Shown here: piece by piece, positions 34,098 to 46,800 of the stretch
Numbering within the stretch: position 1 is the stretch's first letter
How the letters are laid out: every line of letters starts with the position of its first letter
Source of the DNA: Multifurca ochricompacta
Taxonomy: Eukaryota > Basidiomycota > Agaricomycetes > Russulales > Russulaceae
Direction of reading: 5' to 3'
DNA length: 64,000 nucleotides
Assembly (NCBI GenBank): GCA_022496185.1
Contig: WTXG01000091.1
Coordinates: 62,001-126,000 of the forward strand
Position numbers and translations under genes: made by a program
Notes under the pieces: model-generated
What the model was told of the DNA's origin: nothing
The model's database searches: none
Seen by the model: only the letters and a program-made list of their open reading frames with translations

Positions 34098-34462
34098 CTA
34101 TTTTGATGACCCCGGAAACAGTTCGATCATCACAGAGAATGGTTTTAAAATCTCCTCCCCGGTCCTCAGGCAGCACTCTAGCCTTACCTTGAACTCCTTG
34201 TGAGCTCGTCTGGCCTCTGTGCGCTTGACTTTGGCCATGTCTAGCATCACCTTGACACATCTGGTCGACGTGTTCTTCTTGTACCGCCTGAGCGAGTCGG
34301 AGAGCGCAAAGAAATCTCCGCAGTGGTCGCAGAAATGGATCTGTAGGTGATGTGCCTACATGGTATCACAATGCCGCTTGAAGTCCTCCCATGTACCGAA
34401 CCCAGCGCGTGGGCACAGCTGGCACTTCAGCTCTCTGATGGTTTGGCGGTCCCAATCAGCTT
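34098..34462 (-). pseudogene. C2H2-type zinc-finger protein fragment
   Basis: The minus strand gives CQLCPRAGFGTWEDFKRHCD (CX2C...H), a TAG stop, then AHHLQIHFCDHCGDFFALSDSL (second CX2C finger, histidine replaced), a basic linker, and the tail EFKVRLECCLRTGEEI...FPGSSK ending at TAG 34100-34098. This architecture, two fingers followed by an RTGEEI tail, is one I associate with mushroom C2H2 proteins of unknown role. The in-frame stop between the fingers, the lost second-finger histidine and the missing 5' part make it a relic. Minus-strand frames to about 34700 may be its upstream region. Confidence 0.6.
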
Positions 34463-36552
34463 ACCGTAACATTTGTTCTGCTTGGGGTCCTAGCTCCAGG
34501 TTGTGACCGGCCCTGTTTGTGGGTCTTGATGCCTCCAAGACTCCGGGGACAGTCGTCCTGCCCTTGCCCCTCTTCTGGGGGCGTGACTCATTTCATTCTG
34601 CCTCGGGCGTCTTTGTCGTCGGTGTTGTCAACCCCATGCTGGCGTTTACCGAGGACCGTCTCTTCGACATGGGCTCGCCAAGCTGGGTAGAACCCCATGC
34701 TGTCAGTCACCTGTGTGCCAGGTGTCAGCAAAGGCGAACTCACCATGCAGGTGAGCAAAAGGCAAAGAAAAAGATACTTATGAGGAATTTTTCAAAAGGC
34801 TAGCACCGTCGAACGAAGTTGCACCATGTCCGGATGCGACTTGCTCATTCGCACTCACCTCGTATGTCGTCGCGTCCACGACGTTGGTAGGAGAGTGGCC
34901 ATAGCGAATCGCTATGCAGGGATGCAACCAAGCTCGTGTCCACTAGTGCTGTTTATCCTAGATGAATATGAAAGATTGTGAGCGAAGGTAAAAGCTGAGA
35001 CATACGGGGCGTTGGCATGAGCAAGAAGCCAAGTGTGCGTCGCGCAAGAGAGTAATTAAGTAGACGTTCGTGGACGGGCGACTGAATGGTTATACACTCG
35101 CCGGGTTTTAGTAGCTTAACTCACGGACGAGAGGGTCGATGTTGCCGTGACTGAGGTGCATCCATTGGGGCTCATTATGGCCATTGGGTCCCAAATAATG
35201 TTCTATGATGCAGAGGCATGAATTACTCATAGTTCGAAGAAAACTGCGCTCATTGCCAGTCCGCGGAGGCCAGAAAGTCTTCAATAGTGTAGGAGATATC
35301 TGGTGGAGAGAAATGCGGAGGACGCTCTTTTTGAAACACTGTCTGTTGCTCCTCGTGTTCTTTATGTGTACACGATTCACGCCAAAGACTCTAAAAACCT
35401 CGAATCCAGGGGAACGTGCAAATGTGACTCGCTGTACAGTATCTAAATGTAATGTGCATGTGCATCGACATGCATCTCCGTGAAAGAGAGAAAAAGACCA
35501 AGGTGGAGAATACCCTCTAAGGTTCCTAGCCTTAAGCCGTGCCGAGATAAGATAAGGATATTTTATATAAAATAACTCAGATTAGGTGTGCACTTCGATC
35601 GGTAAGGATTTGATCTCGCTCGCGACTGTTAAAAATCAAAATCGAGTTCTAAAAGCGAGAGAGAGGGCAATAAGAACGTGGCATGCATGGCTTTGCGTAT
35701 CAGCGCTAGCACTGACACTGCGCATCTTCACGGCCAAAGCTGTTGCTAAGTACTCACTGACGGAAATGTAATTCGAGGAATTTGAGAGCTGAAAGGACCG
35801 CACGAGTTGGGGAAAGTCTCGCGTGTGTCTGCTAGTGTTGGAGTGGGATGAGAGGTTGGAGAAAAGAAATGGGTGCGAAACACTTTAAGTGTCAGGGTAT
35901 CGTAGCTAGGCAAGTGGGTGATAGGAGCCTCCGAGTGAGAAACGCCAAGCGCTCCGTACACTCCTCAATCCAAAAGGCCGACAGCAGGAGTTGTGGTACT
36001 GTTCCCCGTAAACGCAATCTGGGGCCTCCACGAAATAATTCATCTGGAGGGAGAAAATCCAGCCTCATCAACTTGTTTTGCTAACCTCAAGATAGTTTAG
36101 CACCGCTAGACGCCCTTTGTGTTATCCCCGTTAATTGTAATCGTCATTGACAGCTGGATTAAACATACATGGAGAGGTATTCTCCGAGAGAAAGGCCCAG
36201 TCCAAGGTATTGACTATCGTTGTATATAATCATGCAATAGGCTAAGAGGCAAAGGCGCTATGTTCGCTCTCTACTGCCGACCAGAAGATCGTATCTTAGA
36301 AATGTCCCGTGGGCCGAGTTTTTCTTTCCAGCTGGTAACCTATTTTTATAGAAAGGTTAATACCACAATGGAATTGATGAGAGCAAGAGCAAGAGGAATA
36401 CTGATTTCTAGAGTGTCGTGGCCTCATCAATTTACCTTCTTCCACGCTGCTGTGCATGGCCCCCCACACGTTACTCGGCTGGAGTTTTGCGTTGTGTTGA
36501 CTTACGACGACGGCCATAACTCAACGTAGCTCACATTTCATACGAACGAACA
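34463..36552. other. Region without a supported gene
   Basis: No recognisable coding sequence. The open frames are under 100 codons and lack family motifs. Confidence 0.4.
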
Positions 36553-37385
36553 ATGTCACTTCCACGCTCAGATTATGACCCTCGTCGTGTCTGTTTGAAC
36601 CCATTCCCATTCCTTGAGAATATTAACCTCGGAAAGCACCGTCGTGCACTTGGCGTTTACCTCGCCGGTGGACTTGTAAGACCTTTCCTTTCCCCTCCTT
36701 TCCTTTCCTTTCCTTTCCTTTCCTTTCCTTTCCTTTCCTTTCCTTTCCTTTCCTTTCCTTTCCTTTCCTTTCCTTCCTTCCTTCCTCACTCATTACCCAC
36801 CCCACTCACGCTATTTTCCTCTCAACCTACCCGCTCTTAGTTCTCACTCGGCATCTGGGCTTTCTTGGACGCAACCATCCTCTCCGCGCACGCACATCCA
36901 CCTTACAACGAACCAGATTACCCTGTACCCGTCCACGTCACTTTCGCAGACTGGGTACCCGGTATATGCTCCCTCCTCGGCATCCTCGTCATCAACCTGA
37001 TCGACAAGGATCGGGTGCGCGGAGACGAGGGCTTCGGTGACTCACGCGCCGTTTGGCGTGCTCGCCTCTTCCTTTTCGTTGGGTTTGCTCTCATGGCAGG
37101 TGGCTTGGCTGGCAGTGCGGTACGCCCATCATGTCTATCCCTCACCTATCCCCCATCCTCCTCTATCTCCCCATCATATAAAGCCGAAAGGGAAGGTGTT
37201 TACTTGTTTGGCTGGATATACAGGCCCTTTTGGTGCTCAAGTATGTCCTCCCAGGGTACCCAGATCAATACCAATATTACGGTTTCGCCAACGTCGCCGA
37301 GAACGTATTCTTGATGCTTTCCGCCGTTGTACTTTGGATCGCACAAAGCGGTAGTGGCGAATATGAGTACAATCTTTCGATTTAG
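36553..37385 (+). CDS. TMEM50/UPF0220 family membrane protein (Vps68-like)
   Basis: Three exons, 36553-36675, 36841-37119 and 37224-37385, total 564 nt and encode 187 residues without interruption. The family signature is clear: LNPFPFLENI at the N-terminus, then RALGVYLAGGLFSLGIWAF (first membrane helix), VHVTFADWVPGICSLLGILVIN (second), FLFVGFALMAGGLAGSA (third) and VFLMLSAVVLWIA (fourth). Yeast Vps68 and human TMEM50 are small four-helix proteins. Vps68 acts in endosome-to-vacuole transport with Vps55. Intron 1 holds a CCTTT microsatellite. The gene converges on the arginyl-tRNA synthetase, with stop codons about 210 bp apart. Confidence 0.9.
36697..36774 (+). repeat. CCTTT pentanucleotide repeat in intron 1
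   Basis: About 15 uninterrupted CCTTT copies, with degenerate edges, between donor 36676 and acceptor 36840. The tract supplies a long polypyrimidine stretch for the intron. Confidence 0.9.
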
Positions 37386-37596
37386 AGATCTAAGTTTTTC
37401 TTGTGAGAACAAGTGTATTGTAAATCTTCGCTTCGGGTCTCCTGTATGCGTCTGTCTCTAAATACTTATATCTCTCTTTTATTTTATTTTTTTTAAAACT
37501 CCATCGAGAGCACCAACCCGTGCTGGATATGTAGAGATACAAGAGCGAGTGAGACAAAACATTTCAAGCCCCTCCAAAAAAAAAAAGAAAACAAAA

Positions 37597-39762
37597 TCAC
37601 ATGCGTTCTAGCGGCCGAATGCTCAACAACCGCATCGCGGCCCCGAGCACATCCCGCGCGCACAAATACAACCACATCCGAGCCCGCGCACGCTCAACGT
37701 CCGCCTCTCCTTTAACCACCACCGTCTCCCACGCGCTCGAGATCGCGTGCGCGAGCCGGAAAGCGAATGTGACGACCCCGCTCGGTTCGTGCGTGCGCAA
37801 CGCGGTCCTGACGACATCTGGATACGTCCCGAGGAGGAAGACGATCTCCCGCGCCGCGGGGTGCTCCGCCAGCGTCTCGGCCGCGATCTGTTCTGGCGCG
37901 GGTAGCGGTAACAGTTCCGGGTTTTTGCGCGTGAGGGAAGTCAGCCGGACGTGCGCGTATTGTAAATACGGTCCCGTATCTCCTTCGAAGGATGTCATGC
38001 GGTCCCAATTGAAGGTGTAGTTATTTATCCTGATTTTATTTTATTTTTTTTCAAATGACGCGCGTGCAGAGGCGTCCATTCGTTCGTAAGAAAAAAAAAA
38101 GAAAGGAAGTGCTTTCCGGAGGGATAGAGGTTACTCACCGCTTAGCGGCCATGTCCTGAATCTTGATTGCTGCCAAGCCAACTTCGAGGCTCGTCTGCTC
38201 CGGATCTTCCACTGCGGCATACTTTTCTTCGTTTTTTTTCATCTGCTCATGCATCACACTCGCAGCCTCTCGAATGATTTGCTCGAGGAAGACGACAGTA
38301 CCCTTACGGGTGCTCATGCCGAGCACGAGCCCATAGTTAACGTGTTCTATAGTCGACGCCCAAGGGAATTCCATCAAGTGCAGCACCTTGATGAACTGCG
38401 CCGTATGCAGGTCTTGCTGTGACGAGATAACATAAATCATCTTGTCGAACTTGTGCTGCTCGTAGCGCTCAACCGCTCCGCCGATATCACGCGTCAGGTA
38501 TATGGACGTTCCATCTGATGCGTTTCCCGGGAGAAATGCGCGTTAGATCGCATGGGGGTGAGGTATCAGGAGGATAGACGTACCCTTTTTACGCAGTACA
38601 GCCTTTCCGAGCTTCCACTTTTCCAGGTCAACGAGTTTTGCGCCTTCCACATCACTTATCAAACCCATCTCCTCTAGTCGCTGTAATGCATAGTCCTGCC
38701 ACTTCTTCCCAACCTTGCTCTCACCGGTGTAAACATCAAAGTGCACATTCAGCCGGTCGTACTCCTCCGCGTACTTCTTCACGGACAACTCGCGCCACAC
38801 TCGCCAGTTCTTGAGCGCGTCCTCATCGCCATCTTCCATACGCTTGAACCACGCGGCCGCTTCAGCTTTGACGTTGGGGTCGGACTCGGCATCCTTATTA
38901 ATGTTCACGTAAACATCGAAGAGATGCTTAATCGCATCCTTTTGTAGCTCTTCTTCCGAGCCGTACTTTTCGAAACCAACAGCGATCAATCCAAACTGTG
39001 AGAAATCGGCGGGCGGCGGGGGTCGCATCGAATTGGATGAGCAAAGATACGATAACGCGGAGAGATGAAAATGTACAGATTAAAGCTGTGGACCTACCTG
39101 CGTGCCCCAATCGCCCAAATAATTCATAGAAACAACTTGCCATCCACACGCCTTGTAAAGATTGGCCAAAAACGTGCCGATGATGGTTGATCGGAGATGA
39201 CCGACGTGGAAACTCTTCGCGATGTTCGGTGACGAGTACTCAACGATAACTTTCTTGCCCGCGCCGGAGGTGTTCGTGCCGTACTCGGGTTGACCAGATG
39301 AGGTGTTGTTGGTAAGGTCATGCACCTGGGTGAGCACGGTGCGCAAGAGGGAAGGTGTCTTCAACATGAAATGCAAAAACGCCTTGTCATGGGTGACGGA
39401 CTCTACGTAATCGTCCGCTTCGAACTGCGTACGTTTGTTGCCAGGGAAGCAAGAGCCGAAGAAAAAGGAAGAGTGTAAGCAATGGGGTGGAATAGGGTTA
39501 ACAAGTTCTGTGAATGGTGCACCTGATCGATGACCGTCTTGGCAAGTACGTCGACCTTGCCTGGCAGACGGAAGCGCGGAAGGGCGATTGTAAAGTCGAC
39601 ACCCTTTTTGCCATAGTCGACACCCTGATAGACCTGCTCAACTGTGAGAAGGGGTAAAGCATCTGCTACACGCTTTGCGATGGCGATTTTGAAAGAGTCG
39701 AGAACGGCGCGGGAGGGGTCCGCTCCAGGGACCTCCGGTAATGCTGGGAGATTGAGGGGCAT
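37597..39762 (-). CDS. Arginyl-tRNA synthetase
   Basis: Attaches arginine to tRNA-Arg with ATP. Five exons on the minus strand (39523-39762, 39098-39424, 38584-38995, 38139-38514, 37597-38029) with GT-AG introns of 98, 102, 69 and 109 nt total 1788 nt, 595 residues and a stop, with no frame break. This is close to the length of the yeast cytosolic enzyme. Class I features: the HIGH-type motif HVGHLRST after [48 protein letters not shown], and [14 protein letters not shown] in the KMSKS position. The C-terminal DALR-type anticodon domain runs through [17 protein letters not shown] to the end (SIRPLERM). The start used is the first ATG (39762-39760); an in-frame extension without ATG lies upstream. 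Confidence 0.95.
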
Positions 39763-40259
39763 TGCCCTGGGAATCCCTAAGCTGAAAGAACGATAATTTT
39801 GTTTGATAAAAGAAAAGGATATTGTGCTGCGATGCAGCGAAAGGTATCGCAATGAAAGTAAAGGAATAATTTTTGTTGTGTAAAGTACTTTGTACTATAT
39901 GTGTGAGGTGAGTGAGTGCGGGCGATGACTCGTAGCCTAGCCCTAACCTTAACCTTAATCTAGTTGTGGCAAAACGTATGTAGATTTAACGCCGCCTCAT
40001 ACCGCCAACCAATGAAGTCAACTTATTATGAAACTGCAAACAAGTCATCATCACAACAAAACCCCCGCTCGTCTTTTTTCATACCAATAACCTGTAATGT
40101 ATCCCAATGGAGTGGCCTGCCTAATCCATCACGACGCTCAAATACTAGGCAAATTGGTTGGCAAACCTTCTCCACATCATCCTTCTCTACAAGCGGTATC
40201 AATCACAGGTCACCACTACGCCACTCGATGACTTTCAAATGCTATATGTTGGTCTTCAT

Positions 40260-40890
40260 GACCTTGTTCCACCTCTAGTAGTTGCGCGCCGCGGGATGAG
40301 AGTTGCTCGAGGTCGAGCTGATCCCCACCACGCAACGGCGCGGGAGTCGGCTACCGTTTCGTGGACCAGTACACCAACTTACACCTCTGGTCCCTCGATT
40401 CCCTCCTCGGCTTCCGTCGCGTGGTCTACCTCACACGCGACACTCTCGTTCGGCACAATCTTGACGGGCTCTTCCGAACTCCCTTTCTCCCTTTGGCGCG
40501 TTCCGGACGTTTACGGTGAACTCGGGTTTCAAGTCGCACTTTGATGCCCCGCCGTGCTCGTCCTTCACCCAGACGACTCCACATTCGAGATCACCCTCTT
40601 CCGCAATCAATGACACGTGTTTCTCTGCCAAGGATGGCGGAGCACGCGTTCCTCAACGTGTATTTTGGCGCGGACGCCGTGCACCTGCCGTACATGTATA
40701 ACGCGAACATTGTCGTTCGCGAGCGGAGCCCCACGCGTTGTGGGATGCGTTGCGCGACAAGATGCGCATCCTGCATTATACGGCTCCTAAAATCTATTCT
40801 CCAAGGATGGAAAAGGCATTGTTGAAGGTGCGACGCCTCGAACGCGCGAATGAAAAAGGCGCGACGCGATCGCCATGGTGTGCATGTTGA
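40260..40890 (+). pseudogene. Glycosyltransferase family 8 (glycogenin-like) relic
   Basis: Plus-strand pieces in several frames follow the order of GT8 enzymes: GYRFVDQYTNLHLWSL, RRVVYLTRDTLVRHNLDGLF (near 40420-40480), VPDVYG, FTVNSGF, AEHAFLNVYFGADAVHLPYMYNAN (about 40638-40710), then LWDALRDKMRILHYTAPKIYS (about 40740-40800) and a short basic tail to TGA 40890. In active members the metal-binding DXD box reads DAD in the YL-DAD-TLV position; here it reads TRD. Frame breaks occur near 40500, 40560, 40620 and 40735. The N-terminal part of the domain is barely recognisable. Confidence 0.65.
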
Positions 40891-43800
40891 GGCTATTGGC
40901 TGTTGGAATAGAAGCGTACAATGAGTTCAGGATGAAGAAACGGTTCACGCTGGGGCAGTGTGATCGATTTTTATGAAACAAAAAAAGGAAAGAGGACTTG
41001 GAAGTTACCCAAGCTTGCACCCACTCATTCTCACTCGCTCACTTAGAGTTATTTTTTTCTCTCTACTAGTAGATAGATACCAGAATAGACACCACCCCCC
41101 ATCCGACCCTGAGTGACCAGTCGACCTGTACTGTTCGTCGTGGGAAATATTCCCACGTAACGATGACGTAACGATGACGGATTGTTCTGGGGAGGGGGCG
41201 CATACATCCATGAAGCTCAAGCTCAAGCTCAAATGAGGTGCCGAAAACTTGGATTATTTGATGTGATCACACACACACACATACACACACACACCACCCA
41301 TCAATCAGCAGAACAGAACAGAACTTAACCCACCCTACTCTGGCTACTTGGTTTTACGCAATTTATTATTATTAATTAGTACACTCAAAGAAGGAAAGTA
41401 TATACATATATCAACCGGTCAGCTCGGTTTAGGTCTACGTTGAAAAATAAGTTTCGTCTACGTAGTGGGCCCAAGCTGGAATTATGAATGTGAGTGTTTG
41501 TTGCGCCCCTTGGACCTCCAACCTACCCAAGCGAGGAGAGAGGGAGCCCCGAGTGTTTTTTGAACTTGGAGGTTTTCCGTTTGAATCCTTGTACTTGATG
41601 TCGTCGACGATGACATCAAGTTATTTAGCAGTACCGTTTGACTGGATGACTCTGCCTGTCCTTACTACAAGCATCATGTATGTACCTTTATATACCCGTA
41701 GAGAGACCGGTATGAAAACAGTAAAGGATAAAATTTTGGATGAAAGAGGACCAAACCGAGCAACCGAGCAATAAAGGAGACCAGTGTAAGGTAAGGAATG
41801 AACGGGCAAGGGGGCCCCAGAACGGCGCACAATCCGAATAATTAACCAACCAAGTAAGACGACTAAGCTAATTAAAATTGCTCGCAACCATGCATCAATG
41901 TCCGATCCGAAACAAAATCGAATTAATTAATGTCAAAAAAATATATATATATTATTGTTTGTCAAGAAGACTTGTAAGAAAAGAGAAAGCAAACGCAGTC
42001 AAAAAGGTGATGGGTGAACATCTAGAAACAACAGTTCAAAATCAAAAAAATATATCATTTGGGGAGGGATCCATTATGGATATTGTCAACAATTGTCAAC
42101 GCTGAAACCACACCAGATTATGAACAAAAAAAAAAAAATCGATGATCATCATTTATTCGATTTCCCTCCCACACCCACACCTTTTAATTTATTCATTCCA
42201 AAAACAGAAACCAGACATTGGGTCGAGCGAGATCCTCAGAAACAAGGGTGCGTGCGAGATCGACACCCTAGAGGGGGGATTACTAAGAGGGTATTTTCGC
42301 CCACACGCCTGCCCCGCTTCAGTTAAAGCCCCCCGTCGGAGGCAGGGGGTGCGCTAAAGTGAAACAGGGTAAAAAGTAAAATGTGAGATGGGGCGAGTCT
42401 GCCGAAAGGAGGATAATTAGGGGAGCGGGGGGGGGGGGCAAAAACCGTCCCTCGTTCGGCCATACCATTTATCACCCAGTCAAGGAGAGTCCACTGCTCT
42501 CATCTTCGGGACGTGGGTACATACACATATACTCACCACATAACCCACCTTCCCCCCCTTTTTTCTACCTCTTACCTTTTTTGCGCATACATATATTGGG
42601 ATACATGGGATAATTTTATTTGAAAAAAAGGCAAGGGTGACTGCCTGAGACTCTTCTCGGAGGAGTACCTGAGCCTGAGATGATGGGTACCGCTAGGCTT
42701 GGCACAGAACAACGGACCTTGTAAGATGAAATAGTTTCGAACAGAATGTAAGTTCCGGGGACGAAGAGCCATACAGTTCAACCTAACCGCGTGCGCGTGT
42801 TAACCCACGTTTGAATGGAAAGGGAAAGGGGGGATGGGCATAGCCAGATGAGCTGGCCGATACAGAGAGACCGCCTCCGAGTACGGGGGGGGGATCAGAT
42901 CGATGAGATGGTGGCAGGCTCCCTCTGCCTGTGATTCATTTTTCATCCCCACTTATCCCCAACGAGACAGAACCAGCTAGAGGAAACGGAGGAAGGGATG
43001 AGAGGCCCTCTAGTATTGAAAGCATGCCGCCTATGCCGAAATGTATTGGTTTTACTCGATTTATCTGAGCGCAGACGAAATCGATGGATCACTATGAAAT
43101 TCGTAGGGATCGATATTTCATCACAGGTGCAGGTGCTGTAACCCCAAAATAAAACCTTTACAATCTTCTCTGACAACGTCAGATGGTTTCTCACAAAAAT
43201 TAGGAAGAAACGTATCGAACCCTTCGAGGTGTCGTCTTAGTAGGACCAAACTTGAACAAGCACAGATCGGAGAGACCGGGACTCCGAGTTCGCGAGACCC
43301 CGCCACCTTCTGATGACAGCTAGAGTTTCCAAATACAACGTATACGGAACATTGGGGAGGGGCTAGGCTAACCCGAGTACGACAATAGAAGAGCGTGAGG
43401 GGTTTCTGGGGGGGGGGGAAGTGGCGGGTGGCGGATCCAAGTGCGGTGCTCAATTCAGATTTACGCAGTCAGTCGCCGATAGTAAACGAGATGTGTAGAA
43501 CCTTCAAGCAGAAGGCAGCAACAACAGCAATAACGGCTGCCCGTGCTACCATCCTTTCCTAGCCGTGTATTTGATTTTCACTCCTTTGGGGGGGGCTGGG
43601 CTGGGATACCTGAAACGCCCCTGCATTTCCATATATCCCGACCGAATTGTTTCGAAGGGCATCGCAACCCCTACTTCGCTGTGATAAATAAAAATAAAAA
43701 TAAAAATAAAGAAGGCGACTCAGAATCGAGACCTGCGGCAGTTTCCCAAGTGGCACAGTTATCGATCCTTTTCGGAGCGCCGAGAAGCGAGAATCTTGAA

Positions 43801-46800
43801 AAAAAAAAAAGGCCCGATTTGAGTCGAGACAATCCCCTCCCCCCCCCCACACACACACCGTGCAATTTGAAACGACGGTATTTTCCATACAAACGAGTAC
43901 CCAAATGCAGTGTTTTTTTTCGGTAAACGATGAGGGTGGTTACTGTCCAAAGGAGAAGCGCGCGTGGTAGAGTGCTGTACCATAAACATTTATCGTTAGA
44001 AGCGTTTTTTTTTTTTTTTTTGTCTTAGTTGGCCCCTGTTGGCAGTGAACTTGGCAGCCAGAGATCAAAAAAAAAAAAGCTCCACTTTAGAGAGAGGGGC
44101 CCAAGAAGCAGAACGTATAAAACACTAGCTAGTAGTGGTATTGAAAAAGAAAAGAAAAAAAAAAGGGGAGGGGGGGGGCGGGGGGTTTCAAGAGCGACCT
44201 GCCAGCAGCGGTGCGGCTATCAACGCGACACAGCCACAGCCAGCCTTTTGACCCTTGCTGTGATTTCCGGTCCGGGATCCGGGTGTTACCGACGTTGCTC
44301 TTGGTGGTCCTACCACACCCTACAATCAGTAGATCGTTCAGAGCAACAGCCATACCAGGCCCCCCAGGAAAAAAAACCAAAGGACAGAAAAATAAATAAT
44401 CCCCCAAGTCAGATTTTTGTGTCAACCGAAAAAGCCTTGTATTTTGACTACCCAAAAAAAACAAATAAAAAACAAACTCTGCCCTTGCTATGTATTGTCC
44501 ACTCCACAGTTTACAAATTTGACGAACGAACGACGCGATTTGTCTTGCTTGGCCCGTTTAAATAATATATGCAATCGATGGAACGGGAAATAAGAAAAAA
44601 GAAAAAAAGATACAAGTCCGATAGGTTGATACTAAAAAGAAAATCAAATTAATACAACAATAAACCCTGTGCTGCTTGCATCGCCCCAAAGTTACCACAA
44701 CAACAACAATTGGCCATGGGGACGGCAAATCCATGTACACAATTACAATGCACACCGGCCCAAGCATGCATGGATGCAAGCATCATCGCACGCAAGCAAC
44801 ATCCGGTAACGTTTTATCCTCACTGACTGAGCGATAAACCCAACATATTTTTTCGTGTTGTTTTCTTTTTCTTTTTGTTCTTTTTAGTTTTAGTTTTTTG
44901 TAAGCGAGTGCCAGTCACGGATCACGGCTCATATATATATATATTATATATATTTTAAGAGTTTGAGAGAGATGGCGAACCCCGAGGCAGAGGCTGTGCA
45001 AAAAGCTGTCCCTTGTCCTTATCCTTGCCCTTGTCTTGTCCGTGTTCCATTATCCGTGAACCTGATAGACCAGAACAGGTCCGTGCCTGCCTGTATTACC
45101 TTATCCATTGGCGACCACAAACCATTTCTTCCCGTTCCTCGCGCAGTAGCGTCTATCTTGTGGAAAGGAACGGGTTCTCCCGGCGACATGATGGTGGAAT
45201 ATACATCGCACGCACACATCGCACCACAGCTCCATCGGAAACGGGGAGGGGGAAGTATGAAACGGGCATGATCGCGCATCAATCACCAGGGCAATTAGGA
45301 AAAGTTGAAAAGAAAGAGAGAGAGATAGAGAATAGAGAGAGAGGATCGATGCATACATCCCGAAAAGGAACGGAAGAAGAAAAAATCAATAAATCAATAA
45401 ACATAAAGGACAATGGATGCAATAAGGATTCATTTAGCGGTGCATATATGCGCACGCATTGTCCTTGTTTCTTTGCTACGTAGAGTGGGGAGGGGTTTGG
45501 TTTCTAGAAAAGAATAAAGGAATGTGAGTCATACCTAGATCCGCGTTGGGTTCATGAAAATGTGGGATTGAACACGAGTGCGTGCCCCCTTTAGATACCG
45601 ACGTCCCCGAGCCTTGTAAGCCAATGGAAAAAAAAAAAAAAGAGAAAAAGAGAAAGCGAGTGAGGATAGAGCCGATTCGGAGAGAAAGGAAAACGCCGAA
45701 AAGGATGCCAATACTAATACCAATACTAATAGAACAGAAGAGAAGACGAAGAAGGCGCGTTGGGTACCTATGCCCGATGCATGTAAAGCTGCTGCTCCTG
45801 CTGCTGCTGCCCAGGTCATCCGTCTCTCACGTGCGTATTTCGGCGCGATCCGAGTCGAGACGCGCGTTCGCCCCCAGCGGGCTCCATTCTGTCTGTCAAT
45901 AAAATAAAAAATAAAAAATAAAAAAAGGAAAGAAGGGTTCAAGGGTCAAGGGCAACCCGTGTGGGCGCGATCACGACATCGCAAAAACCATTTCACTTCT
46001 CGATCTCACAACCGCGTCGTCAGTAGAGTAGAGAGACACACAAAGAAAGAAAGTCCCCCCGCTTCTTCATTCTTAGACACACAGGAATCTGAGCCCTTTT
46101 TTTTTAAAAAAAAAAAAATTTATTTATTTTTGTTTGCCACAGCCACGCAGGGTATACCAACCAAACCATCCAAAACTTTTTGTTCCGTTCGCCCACTCCA
46201 GTTTCGGCATGCATGCGCAATAAGTTGAAAGATATAAAGATGGGAGGGGAGACAGTTTGGGGAGGGGGGGGCGGGGTTAGTTTGGCAAATCGGTCCTATC
46301 ACTATCCAGCGTCAAAATTTGAAAATTGATCGGGGGGGGCGGAGACGCAGTGTCAGTCAAAGACGCCACAGAGTCTGACACCTACGAGAGAGGAAGAAGA
46401 ATATGCATATATACATACATAAATAAGAGATAAAATTAAATTAAATTAAAGAGAGAAAAAAAAAAGATTGAATTGGGTTAAAAAAAAAAAAAAGAAACCT
46501 AACTTCCACCAGAACGGAATGGGGTTACGCCCTGTCACGGCAGTTTCAACTTTTAAGGTAAGGCAGGCATGGCATGGGCGGGTAGGTAAGGGACCACCTC
46601 CCAAGTCACAATGACGCGCGAATGGCAAAGAGAAACCCGTCCCGATTCAAACACATTCTTGCACAGCGTCATGACTTGGAGGGGCCTCGGCTTACACGTG
46701 TACCCCCTCGTCATTAAAAGATAGTTTTAATTTTGAGACGATGCCGATGCCTACTGAGGACAATAAATAAATATATATATTGGGTGAGCAGAGCAAGAGC

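Noticed and set aside
36568..36805. Lysine-glutamate-arginine repeat frames on the minus strand
   Set aside because: They are translations of the CCTTT microsatellite inside an intron.
39937..39960. Telomere-like CCCTAACCTTAACCTTAA
   Set aside because: Only three degenerate units in a promoter region; too short and irregular to be an interstitial telomere.
41271..41294. CRISPR-like or regulatory array
   Set aside because: It is a plain CA dinucleotide repeat. No spaced palindromic repeats exist anywhere in the window, as expected for a eukaryote.
44029..44565. 178-codon plus-strand frame in the gene desert
   Set aside because: It consists of lysine and glycine runs from homopolymers, with no conserved block.
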